Part shown: in pieces, positions 10,101-19,878 of the stretch
Layout: the number at the start of each line of letters is the position of its first letter
How positions within the stretch are numbered: position 1 is the first letter of the stretch
Assembly: GCA_003194525.1 (NCBI GenBank)
Contig: NBIV01000060.1
Span: 248,001-312,000, forward strand
Direction of reading: 5' to 3'
DNA from: Gracilariopsis chorda
Taxonomy: Eukaryota; Rhodophyta; Florideophyceae; Gracilariales; Gracilariaceae
DNA: 64,000 nt
The notes under the pieces: model-generated
The model's input: the letters and a program-made list of their open reading frames with translations, nothing else
What the model was told of the DNA's origin: nothing
The model's database searches: none
Made by a program: the position numbers and the translations under genes

Positions 10101-12739
10101 GGGAGGAAACTCTACCTAACCCTGCGAAGGGATTTCTATTGGCCCGCAATGGCGGTGGATTGCTACGCAACTGTGCGGTTTTGTAGCGAATGCGCGAAGA
10201 ATCGCGTCAAAATCCGCAAAAATGCGAAGAAGATGAAACTATTCCCCGCAAGGGCGCCGCTCGAGTTTATTGCGAATTCGATCTTCTCGGACCATTACTC
10301 ACCACGAAAACGTGGAAACAAGTTTCTACTTGTCATCACCGACCGCTTTTCTAAGCTGGTACGGACTGTCCCTCTTCGGAGGATAACCGCTCTCACGGTG
10401 GCCCAGGCTCTGGTGACGCACTGGATTTTTGTCTACGGTCCCCCTGTGGAGGTGCTCTCTGACAACGGGAAGCAGTTCGTGAGCAAGTTCTTCCAGGATG
10501 TTTGTCGCATCCTGGATGTCAAGAACTTGTTCACGACTACCTACCACCCCCAGTGTAATGGGCAAGTTGAACGGTTTAACCGGACGTTACTCGCGGCGTT
10601 ACGTTCCTACGTCGCTGACCACCCAACGAATTGGGATCTCTATGCTGATGCGGTAACCTACGCGTACAATACGCAGGTACACCGGACTACCGGAGTTTCG
10701 CCATTCGACTTGGTTCTATCTAGAACACCCCCGCCTGTGGCGCTGGAACCCCAAGCTACCTTGGACAATTTTCCATCTGTGGGTATCTACCGGCAGCAAT
10801 GGAAGCAATGGCTTTCCAAGCTGTTCCCCGCTGCGCGGAAGTCTATGGCACGGGCCCAAGCCGCTTACAAGCGGAATTTTGACGCTCGCTTGCGAGGAAA
10901 ACACCCCCGATTCGGGCAAATAACTACGTCTTCATCAGGAAGGAGTACTACAACCCGGAACGGGAGAAGCGTCACAAACTCTCGCCTGTGGCGGATGGAC
11001 CCTTCAAGGTCATCTCTGTTAACACCGACACCATCGTGGTAGAGATGGGCGACACGCACGAACGGATTTCCCGTGATCGTGTTGTCCTTGCCCCTCCTCC
11101 CTCGTCAGAGGTAGTCCTGGATCCAGGCAACCCCGTTTGTACGGACTCTGCAACACCGGAACCATCCGGGAGTACTAGACCTACGGTACTACAACACCCC
11201 AGCCGGGGACTCTCAGACCTACCGACTCTGTCGGACTCACCGGCTCAGCCGGGTAATTCGGGCCCCTCAGCGCCCGCCCCTACCACGTATGCCCCACTGG
11301 CGCGCATCTATACCCGCCAGGCGGGGAATGTTATCCCTTATCCCGCCGCTCCGTCTAAGGAGGGGGAGGAGAACACTCGTCTTCGAGGAACAATATCGCC
11401 GTCGCAACGGGAAACACACCGTAACATACGGAACACGGACCGTGGAGCACGGAGTATGTCACGCGACACTAATCCCCCGTTCCCGGGCAGTGCTGTGCAA
11501 CAGGAACCAGACGCGCAGGCCCCGCAAAAGCGGCAAATACACCGTTTGTCACGGGAAAACGAGAAGCCTCACTCCAATACCGCAGCAGCGGAAAGGCAAT
11601 CGCCCGATGCCTCGAAGCCGCCATTGGCGGAAGGCCCCGCGGAAGCGGTTCAATCAGGTCGATCAGACCCGCGCCTTGCGGAGAAGGGGCGCCCAGATAC
11701 GCCGGCCTCACAGGGAAATACCCACACCCCTCTTGGGGAAAAAGGCAGCCAAGCCGCAGTTGAAGCTTTAAGCCCTGGCTCGCAAGCACCGGAAACGCCT
11801 CCCGTCGTTGACGGAATCGAAGCCCCCGCTACGGGAAATAATTTGCGCCAACCCGCGCATCGCTGCGGCGAAGAACCGAGGAACTCGGGAAAAACGCGCG
11901 CCATCACACGCTCGAAACCGGTCGTACCGGACGCTGCTCCTCCTCATGGAGATGGTGCACCGCGCTTAGCGGCAATTCCCCTGAAAAGGGTATCATCGGC
12001 ACCTGCCCGGCACCCCCCAAAGGGGAATTTTGACCAAAATACCGGTGTACCGGAGTTAGCCCCAGGCAACCCGTCAGTAGCCGGGGACACCACGGCATTG
12101 CCGGAACGTATGGTGCAGAGCGCTCATGCGCCTGGCAGGGAGGCGGTTTGCCACCCAATCACCGTGTCGCACGGGGCCCCCCAGGGGATTGTGGAAATGC
12201 CGACCCCGCAGGAGCGGTCATCTTCCCGCAAACTCGCGGTTCGTGAGCTCAACCGTGAAGGCGGAGCCCAAGTCCCCCGCCGACTGGCGGTTCGCCCGCA
12301 ATAACGCGAAAGCGGAAATGAACCGGCCCCAATGGGGAATGACTTGCCGGTGAAAACCGTGGCACCACACACCCTCTTGAGGGATATCCTCCCGCACGAG
12401 CAACGCCCGCTACCACAGCGCATGGCAACGCCGGAGTTATCGCCGAACACTCTGCTAAGGGACATTATACCGCACAGCGGGCAGCCCCCGCAAGGAATTA
12501 CAACCACCACCCGGCACGGCCGGCAGGTCTACGAACGAGAGTTCGTAGTAGACCGACTTGTCGGACACACCTGGGACCAGGATGGTATTCTACAATACCG
12601 CGTCCGCTGGTACGGGTACGACCCCAGTGGGGATACGTGGGAGCCAATTGAACACCTCCCACGGTCGCAGGTCCTGCGATACCACCGTCAAACGGGAACT
12701 GCAGCCCCAGCCACGCTGGTTAATGCCCAAGTTGGGTAA
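7111..12739 (+). pseudogene. pol: Pol of family A copy 1: protease, RT, RNase H, integrase, chromodomain
   Basis: The frame opens at 7111, overlaps the end of gag, and has no ATG, so it should be made by frameshifting. Retropepsin: LDTGAGPNF at about 7428. RT: RMPFGLTNAPATFQRAV and YLDD at 8893-8904. RNase H: TDSSDYQVG and YTDHSSL. Integrase: HHCC zinc region (about 10070-10200), SDNG, TTTYHPQCNGQVERF, and a GPF motif at about 11000. A Pro-rich linker (about 11050-12530) precedes a chromodomain (QYRVRWYGYDPSGDTWEP, about 12590-12650) that would target insertion to modified histones. Lesions relative to copy 2: TAG for CAG at 8488; one-base indels near 9230, 9405 and 9568; a frame-shifted patch at about 10274-10315 that removes the first catalytic Asp of integrase; and an indel near 10905. 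Not functional. Confidence 0.9.
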
Positions 12740-12930
12740 CGTTGCCGCGCAAGCGGAGAGCGAAAGGAAAGGATAACAAGACAAGGTCCGTCGAAGACGG
12801 GGAACTCAACCGAGAAGCACCGTTCTAAACGGGAAAGTTTATTCAAGGGAGCAGCTAGCTCCCCACAACACTACACTACACTAACTGGCATAGCTAGGGA
12901 AAGAAGAACCAGGAAACTGGACTAGAGGTT
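12740..12930. other. Spacer between convergent pol and antisense gene
   Basis: 191 bases between the pol stop and the antisense stop, matching 187 bases in copy 2. It contains perfect hairpins such as GGGAGC-AGCTA-GCTCCC at 12847-12863, CCGTT-CTA-AACGG at 12819-12831 and CCAG-GAAA-CTGG at 12910-12921, any of which could act in ending either transcript. No separate gene is seen. Confidence 0.5.
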
Positions 12931-14718
12931 TCACTCACCCCCATCGTCCGGGGCGTAACCCCCAGCAAGGCGGTAGGCCAACGCGTCCGCCATGGTGGTG
13001 ACATCCCCCGATACCTCGGCAGCGCTAAGACCGGCACCCCGGAGGAAAAGTGCGATGATTTCGTTTTCATTCGCCGTCACCCCGCTGGGGATAGAAAGTC
13101 CGGCACTTGCCGCCGAAGGGTCAGCAGCCGGCTCGGCCGGAGACACTCCCTCTGGGAAAGCTTCCGCGCTAGCGCCGGTCTCCTCTACGTCCATCTCCCT
13201 GGGTTCTTCCGGTTTGTTATCGACCATTGGGTCATCCCCGCCGTATGCGCGGTAGTAGTCGTCAGAATCGACGTACCCCACCGGGTGGTCTTCCGGCACA
13301 TGCCGAGGCGTATCGCGAAGCTCGCGCGCCTCCTCGGAGGAAATTTCCCGGAACTACCAGGGGTCGAAGTAGATAAAATCCCCCGCAAGGGCGGTGTTTC
13401 TACCGAGTCCCGGACCACCGGTATTACCGCTACCGCCATCCAGACGACCGCTTTGCTCCAGCGGGACCTTACTCCAGCTAACGCTGTCGATGTACCCAAG
13501 TAATTGGAGGACCTCTTCATTGTTGGCCTGGCCCCCAAGGGGGATGCGAAGATCCAGGTTTCGGATCGCTGCCCGCACACGCGGTTGAAGGAACCAGAGA
13601 CGATACTGGTCGTACGCCTCGTTGAGGATATAAGCCGCAGTGCGGGCCGCCCACTCCGTAACCACTATGGACCACAACCCCAACCGGGGATCCTGCATGA
13701 GCAGCGAACCAAGGTACGTAAGTACCGGCGGGAGTTCTATGTAGCACCCCCGGCAGGCTTCATGGAAGCGCCACCACTCGGGGAGTGCTACATACCGACC
13801 TAGTCGGTGAGGCGGCGCAATCCGCTCTATCTCCACGTTCTGATACGGGATAAAATACCCGAATCGGGATCGCCAACGCCGCTCGTAGCGGATGAAGTTT
13901 TGGAGAAAGTTGGACCGGTATTGCCGGGGAAGGTACCTGAACTCCGCCCGAATAATCGGTCGCTCCCAGCAAAGGGCTTCTTGCCGCGCTGCGGGAAAAT
14001 TCCTCCAAGCGAGGGTCTCGAGGCGGAACAGGTTCTCGCCGTACCCAATCTCCCCGCGAGTGCGGAAGTAGCTAACGTCGAAGCCAAACTCCGGTGGGAC
14101 CGGTACATCGAATGGAGCCCGGCTCTGCCGTTGGTACGCCATGCGCTTCAACGCGGTCTGCGCTGCAGCGACGGTCTCGCCCGAATTTCATCGGAGGTGG
14201 TGACGCGGAATCGCAATCCGGTGACGCCAATCCCACGACGTGGTGACTGCTCTGGGCAGATCCCCCGGAAGGGTGTCTGAGCCATCCGCATAAGCGGTGA
14301 CCAATCCCTCATTGAGGACATCGACCGGGTGAAACCACGGGGCAAGGCGCAGGCGCGACGCGTGATTCCGATTCATCGGGTTGAGCCCCACCAGGGTGTT
14401 GTAGGTTGGCCAGTTGGACACCGGAGTGGTTCCGGAGGACACCACTGAAGGTGGTAGTGCGAAGGGATGGTCGGCTGCAGCAGCCATATTCCCCGGTTGT
14501 ACCGGATGTAGATCGCCCTGAGGCAGGGGAACTGACCGGAAACCGGTGGTGTATCGCCCGAAAAGTCTCGGAGGTAGGCTGTGGTTGTTGATGTTGTTGT
14601 CGTCGTTCATTTCTCCCTTGTCGAGGGTGGCTGTTGTTGTCGTTTGTGTGCTTGATGAATCTGGTGCAGAGGGATTTACCGGAGAACCGGGGACAGAGCA
14701 CGCGCTTTTATCACCCAT
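12931..14718 (-). pseudogene. Antisense gene of Ty3 family A (copy 1), unknown 595-residue protein
   Basis: Function unknown; I recognise no family. The frame runs from ATG 14718 (57 bases from the 3' LTR) to TGA 12931, opposite in direction to pol, and is open except for TGA at 14188-14190 and TAG at 13354-13356. Copy 2 has AGA and GAG at these points, so both are nonsense changes. Residues 1-60 are polar (Ser/Thr/Asn-rich) and vary between copies; residues about 70-460 are nearly identical in both and rich in Trp, Tyr, Arg and Pro (HRLGRYVALPEWWRF, LGLWSIVVTEWAARTAAYIL); the last 120 are acidic and Pro/Ala-rich. No signal peptide or clear membrane span is visible. Position suggests transcription from an antisense promoter in the 3' LTR. 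Antisense ORFs in this position are known in some plant Ty3 elements; homology to those is not claimed. Confidence 0.8.
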
Positions 14719-14761
14719 TTTCGTCTGGGAATCCTCCGCGTCCGCGGTCGTTTTCCCGTCT

Positions 14762-14774
14762 TAAGGGGGGGATA
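14762..14774 (+). other. Polypurine tract of family A copy 1
   Basis: TAAGGGGGGGATA lies directly before the 3' LTR, where plus-strand DNA synthesis would start. Copy 2 has the same run on the other strand at 45449-45461. Confidence 0.85.
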
Positions 14775-15600
14775 TGAAGTGCAACGCCCTCAGGGAGGGA
14801 TTCTGGGTACTTGAACGCTTTCCCGATATTATCGGTTGTGTAGTGTGTATATGAACTACGCCCCACTATGGTGAATATGGACACGTGGGACACGGTTTTG
14901 GGTCAATTGGCGGTTGGCCACAGTAGTGGATGTTGCCACGAAATGTGGAGTATTTTAGTCAATATTATTTATTATTTTCACACCCATTTCTGGGAAGCTA
15001 GTACTTAGTGCGACGGCGCACTGCCGTCGCACCAGTAAACCTTCCCCAACAAGGGACCCCAACCTGGGGAATTGGCTCTAGTTGTTGCCGCTTGCGCGCG
15101 TACTCTACTCCTCCTTGGAGGGAAACGCCGTAAACCACGGGACATCTAACCCCCTTGCACATCTAAAGGGACCCATCACTGGGAGTATAATTGTTCCAAT
15201 TGCATTGGTGTTTCGCCCTGTATACGGATATTGTTACCGGCATCGCCGTTCGTCCCCGTCGCTCTCGCGACTCACCTCGCCCTCTTTTTCTCCTCTTCGC
15301 CCTTCCTTTTACCCCTTTTTAGGGTAGCACCTCCCGCTATCCGCGGCCCTCGTGTGCGCATACGCTCACACACCCCCACTTACGTGGAAACATACCTCTA
15401 GTGAGGACCACACCCCGCTCACGCGGATACCGATTCTTCGCCTTCACCTCCCTGCGCGAGTCGCGACAGGTGTCCCTGGTCTTACAAACCGGCTTCGCCG
15501 TGACACCTCTGGGAGGGCTCTACCCAACTGGGCTCACCTCGTGAGAGGAAGATCCCGAACGTCTTTCGGTGTTTTTCCCCCTTTGGGGCATTGCACCACA
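14775..15600 (+). repeat. 3' LTR of family A copy 1
   Basis: Starts TGAAGTGCAACG and ends GCACCACA. About two dozen differences from the 5' LTR are visible by eye. The next base, 15601, starts sequence of the Harbinger accessory gene. The antisense gene starts 57 bases upstream, so this LTR may carry promoters in both directions (inference). Confidence 0.93.
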
Positions 15601-15966
15601 AAGTTCACCAGAATCAAGCAGGAATATTCTACTTTTCTAGCACAGATCGCACAGTCTGGACGCCACGGAGATGATGAAGACCTTTACAACCGGCCTCAGT
15701 ACTTCGAATTGATGCATGAGATTGAGAGAGGAAAAGCTCGTCACGATCCACCGGGCCAATGTTCGACTGACGCTATTAGACGCTTAACAGAATCCGGCAT
15801 GTCTAGTGCACGCAAGAAAGCAAAATTAGGACACCAGTTAATTGTGGAGTCCTACTTCGAAGCGCAAGAGAAACGCCATAACCTGCTCTTGGAGGAATTG
15901 AAGCGCGGCAATGAGGAGAGAGCCAAAGTTCGCAATGTTCTGGAAGAACTTGTCCGCAAGTTTTAA
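15601..15966 (+). pseudogene. PIF/Harbinger second protein, 3' part, cut by the LTR
   Basis: About 120 residues remain of a charged, helical protein (NRPQYFELMHEIERGKARHD, then LLLEELKRGNEERAKVRNVL), open from the LTR junction to TAA 15964-15966. PIF/Harbinger elements encode a transposase and a Myb/SANT-like DNA-binding partner that brings it to the ends. This is most likely the C-terminal part of that partner, because it converges on the transposase next door; the SANT domain itself would have been in the lost N-terminal part. The reading frame runs back into the LTR only by chance. Naming rests mainly on position. Confidence 0.6.
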
Positions 15967-17207
15967 GGATTATTGCCTAATTCGTTCACGGCATAGTAGA
16001 GTAATGCATCTCGTTGCTTCTTACCTGCAGATGTTTCTGCAGTAATTGGATCGTCCTCCTCCACAACGTCGTCTTGCGGTAACACGAAGTCTTCGAACTC
16101 TCCGTCATGCACAGAAAGATTGTGCAGTATCATACAAGCAATACACATCTTAGCAATTTCGTTTTCATGATGAAGGCGTACTCCATCTTTCAAAGCCAGA
16201 AACCTTTGCTTCACCATTGCGAATGCGCACTCTAGTGGCTTCCTAGTTTGACTAGCAATGCCATCCCAATACTTCAGTACTGGGTTTGCCGCCTGCTCAC
16301 GTGTACTAGTGGTCTTCATCAGGTTCACTGATGTCGTGAATGCGCAGTCTCCGATCAGGTAGGGTCTGACAGGAATGTCAGCAATTACTAAATCCGGGAT
16401 ACTGTTTCCCAACCATAAACCGTTTTCAATGTGGGCCTTTAAGCTACTGCGGTCGTAAATGGTAGAATCGCTGAGCACCCCAGGACGACCAACATCGGCA
16501 TAGATAAACTTCCGATTTGCAGTAGCCACTGCAAAAATGACAATACTGGGGAATCCTTTGTAGCATCTGTATTCATAGAACTGCTCATCAGGGCATGAGA
16601 GCCACTTAATGTGAGTTCCATCAACTGCTCCGACACAATATGGCAAGCCGCGGATGTCACTGAATCCTTTCATTGCTGTTGCTACTGTTTCTTCTTCGAC
16701 CGGAAACCGAATTGCCTGCTCGTAAGTAAGCGCTATACAATGCGACATCTCGGATATGATTGTGCTAACAGAGCTCGTTCCTATTCCCAACTGGCATGCA
16801 GTTTTTTCGCATGTGGATCCTCCTGCATAGAGCAGAAATGCTGCTAGTTTGATTTCTGCTAGCAATGCTTTTCGAAATTGTGTGTTGCTGCGCTCGATTG
16901 TAGGCCAAATCTCACTCCCAATTTTGAAGAACAAGGTATATGGAATTTGAAACATTCTAGACCAAAAAGCAGAGAGTAGGAATTCTGTCGATATGGCATA
17001 GTCATAAAACCAATTTGGATTGTTGCGAGATCGCTTCCGAGATCTCCCAGGGATACCCTTTCGATTATCGGTGTTGATAGATAGAATAACTGGGACATCA
17101 TCGACCAGTGACTTTGAAAGAGCCCCAAGAGCTACGTTGTCGTCATCGACAGAAAGATAGGCGGCTACAGCCATGAGTAGTATTCGCCGGCGGTGATCAT
17201 AGTTCAT
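15963..17207 (-). CDS. PIF/Harbinger transposase (DDE_Tnp4 type)
   Basis: A 414-residue protein from ATG 17207; the frame is open 34 codons further upstream but has no ATG. It cuts and joins the element DNA, usually at 3-bp targets. An N-terminal helix-turn-helix-like part (CQLGIGTSSVSTIISEM) is followed by the RNase H-fold core with the three acidic residues in good context: YCVGAVDGTHIKW, RPYLIGDCAFTTS and TRKPLECAFAMVKQRF. Length is normal for the family and no stop or frameshift is seen, so the gene could be functional, although its partner gene is truncated. The stop codon overlaps that of the convergent partner gene (TTAA at 15963-15966). Terminal inverted repeats were not identified. 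Confidence 0.9.
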   Translation of the reverse strand: MNYDHRRRILLMAVAAYLSVDDDNVALGALSKSLVDDVPVILSINTDNRKGIPGRSRKRSRNNPNWFYDYAISTEFLLSAFWSRMFQIPYTLFFKIGSEIWPTIERSNTQFRKALLAEIKLAAFLLYAGGSTCEKTACQLGIGTSSVSTIISEMSHCIALTYEQAIRFPVEEETVATAMKGFSDIRGLPYCVGAVDGTHIKWLSCPDEQFYEYRCYKGFPSIVIFAVATANRKFIYADVGRPGVLSDSTIYDRSSLKAHIENGLWLGNSIPDLVIADIPVRPYLIGDCAFTTSVNLMKTTSTREQAANPVLKYWDGIASQTRKPLECAFAMVKQRFLALKDGVRLHHENEIAKMCIACMILHNLSVHDGEFEDFVLPQDDVVEEDDPITAETSAGKKQRDALLYYAVNELGNNP

Positions 17208-17309
17208 GTTGAAGATCTGTGGCGGTGTTGTCCACAGCGTGTACCCGCCTTCAAGGCGAGCCCAAGATCTGAACTGTTTGGACGCGAGTGGGACAGAAAT
17301 CAAAATGCA

Positions 17310-18093
17310 CTAAGAAAACGGAATTTGACAATACTCGGGGATTTTTGACAGTATGCTCTATGTCTTGTCCTAATGTAGAACGGCCCTAAGGGAGGATGGC
17401 CTTGCTGTTGCACCCTGGAGTAAAGAAAGGCTGTGAATCAGCTCTCAGATTATCACCTGCGCGAAGGGAACAATTTCTGCAGTGGTTTGATTGCGTTTGA
17501 TCTCGTTACAAGTACCTGCAAAGCATAAAAAAGACCGCTGATCTGTCCTATCCCGTGAATTTGCGCAGTGTTCACTCTTTTTACCGTTTTGTTTATCTTC
17601 TATTGTCGGAAAAGATAGTAGTTCGACTCAGTATTGATTTTTGCCACGCTGGCTGAACCAGAAAGATCCCCAAAAGCCGGGTATCTTTCAGCTTTTCACG
17701 CAACCCGTCGGGTTATACTTTTTTTGGTTTTTTTTTCTTTTCCCTTGCTGATTTTCTGTGGAGCAGAATACTGCTCACAAGGACCTGGACCAGCTGGTAA
17801 CCCAATTCTCGGTATCAGGTCCGTCATTATAGCAGGAAGCTACCTTGGTTTTACACGTGAATACTGTGTGGTATGGAGGGCCCTTTTGCTGCACCTATCC
17901 CGCAAGAGAGAAAATCTGCAAACATCTTGGGAGGATTTAACGCCTAGGGATATTTCTCTACAAAATCCTATTGGTAAAGCCATTCGAAGTACCCGTATAC
18001 TCTTCTTCCTATTTAGGACTGGGTCTTCAATGCACAGAATTTGCCCGCCGGGCTTTAACCTGATATAGGCCAACCTCTCTCCTACGAAAGAAA
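17310..18093. other. No gene recognised
   Basis: The 144-codon ORF at 17634-18068 has no motif and unconvincing composition. The end of the Harbinger element should lie in the first part, but its terminal repeat cannot be paired because the other end is lost. Confidence 0.4.
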
Positions 18094-19160
18094 TCAAATT
18101 AACACACCAATTATTTGTAAATTATCGTCACGCGATACACGGTTTGGAGCAACAAATACCATAGGTCTCCTTAGGCCCTTTTTTCCGACAATTTCTACCA
18201 ATGCTCCTCTCCTCAGACACATTGTGTCCGCCGCATTCATAGCTGATCCAGAAATAGCTTTAACCCAGTACTGTTCTTTACAGCATGCAGGAAACGCTCG
18301 TACATCTTCATTGCGTTGGTTGGGATCATCATAAGTAATATCGTTTCTCTCTTCTTCACCGTTGCTCACGCAAAAGATTTCAAGCTTCATATATAAGGTA
18401 CTTATGTTTGAGCTCACTTTCACGCTATATTGTAGGTGGTTTGGAATACTGAATCTCCCAACAAGCATGCCAAAAGCGTGCTACACATTCACACGTAGTG
18501 AGAAAAGAAAATACTTGAATCCGTCCTGCCACCAGAACGTAACCTGAGATATTAGGATCGGCGTGATCAGGCTCTCCGTGCATATATAAGCCTCGTCTCC
18601 AGCTATCTAAAACTCGGCGTGTAGCCCTTTTACTCCAAAAACCTCCCTAATCTAGAGATAACGTGAGCCAGGGCGTCATTTGTCGAACCCACACATCTAA
18701 TAGACACATCCAGGAAGAGATAAGATGTGTCAACCACTGCACATACTGGAACAATGTACTATCGTCTACAGCAGTGATATGTAACGGCGTTACGGCAAGT
18801 AAGCTTTCTGATATTAATCACAATGCTGTGAATAGCACCAACACAGCCATAAATTGGACTATTCCTTTTTCGAGAGTATTTGAAGCTGAAAACTGATCAT
18901 GAAGCTCATCGATTGTGCGTGGAATAGCTGATAGCTTCAACACTTTCCCCAGTGCCGCACATGTTTCGTTATATACAGCATATGGTGTCAAAGCCCCCAC
19001 TTGAAACCGAACCATTATGTCCAAGTAAATTGAACCAGCCAAAATCTTTAACGTTATACCTAGTTTCATGCGCGATGAAATTGTTGGGCTTCTTGATCTT
19101 TGCCCTATGCGTCGGTCCTTCTGAATGAAAATCTCTATTCTGGTGTGGAACTTCTCAAAA
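18094..19160 (-). pseudogene. Decayed second PIF/Harbinger-like transposase
   Basis: Different in sequence from the transposase at 15963. On the minus strand, several frames read in order: RSRSPTISSRMKLGITLKIL then AGSIYLDIMVRF (about 19000-19110), a GAVDG-type box degraded to GCVGAIHSIVINIRK (about 18800-18840), YIVPVCAVVDTSYLFLDVS with GSTNDALAHVI (about 18660-18760), and a C-terminal MCLRRGALVEIVGKKGLRRP (about 18150-18215). These are the stretches expected of DDE_Tnp4-like transposases in oomycete- or alga-type Harbinger families. The catalytic GAxDG aspartate is His, and stops and frame changes are frequent. Clearly dead. Confidence 0.65.
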
Positions 19161-19199
19161 TGTTTCTTCGATACCCGAGACGCATATTTAGATGATCGA

Positions 19200-19868
19200 T
19201 AGGTTAAGTCTGCTTTCTATGCTCTCAAGGTTAATTGTCCGCTTGATAAGTGAAGGCAATATGGGCTTGAGAGGTTTGCGTTTCTGTGTAGTCTCTAGAA
19301 TGGATACAGAGCATCTGAGTAAATACGAAGCTACATAAGCATGAAGTAGTAAAGAGTTGGCTGGTGATTCGCTAAAACCATAGTAGGATAAGTAAAACGT
19401 GTCCGTACTGATTGCAGTATAAGTAGTTGCAGATAATTACTGGACGTCGTTAGATCAATGTATCCTTTTTAGTTCTCGAGTGTAGCCAGGACCACAGAGA
19501 GTAGTATGATTCATATGTTAGCTGAAAACTTGCCGAGCATCATGGTATGAATAACGATCAAGGCGGAAAACAGACGTAATGTGCGCTTCCGGCGTAAGCG
19601 CTGGGAGAGGTGTGAAGATGTGGAGTTCGATGCCCCTTGCTTAATGACAAAGCGCTATAAGATGGCTTTAAGTACGCTGTTTTGAACTCCCTCGGAGCTC
19701 CGTTCAAACTAAAGCGCTACTCGAATTTGGAGTGCTACCCAGAAATGCGGCTGTGTGTGTTGTAATACTGTCATGCTGACGTATGCCTGGTGCTTTGCGT
19801 GGGTAGCAGTCAATCTAAACTATCAATACTTGATGTCCGTTCTAAGTGGTTGAATAATGGCCACTACA
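19200..19868 (-). repeat. Probable 3' LTR of Ty3 family B, outer edge unresolved
   Basis: On the minus strand, the integrase stop at 19879 is followed by a purine run (AAGGAAGGGGAG) and TGTAGTGGCC starting at 19868, as expected for a PPT and LTR start. The region to about 19200 has no gene. No second LTR was found to the right of gag, so the left edge is a guess. Confidence 0.4.
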
Positions 19869-19878
19869 CTCCCCTTCC

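Larger units (their letters stand above)
4122..15600 (+). mobile_element. Ty3/gypsy chromovirus, family A copy 1, near full length
   Basis: Order on the plus strand: 5' LTR, primer binding site, gag, pol (protease, RT, RNase H, integrase, linker, chromodomain), a convergent antisense gene, polypurine tract, 3' LTR. Total length is about 11.5 kb. Both LTRs start TG and end CA. The five bases flanking the element (AAACC left, AAGTT right) do not match. The left flank is an integrase of an older Ty3 element and the right flank is a Harbinger gene, so the copy is either recombinant or its flanks were altered. Both gag-pol and the antisense gene carry disabling lesions. Confidence 0.92.

Noticed and set aside
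13807..14280. 157-codon plus-strand ORF opposite the antisense gene, open in both copies
   Set aside because: Much shorter than the 595-codon frame, no motif, and the copy-to-copy lesions and length agreement make sense only for the long frame. A substitution test would settle it.
4122..15600. CRISPR array, suggested by dense short palindromes
   Set aside because: The hairpins differ in sequence and spacing, lie inside coding regions, and the host is a eukaryote.
17634..18068. 144-codon plus-strand ORF
   Set aside because: No motif, no ATG context support, and composition like noncoding sequence.
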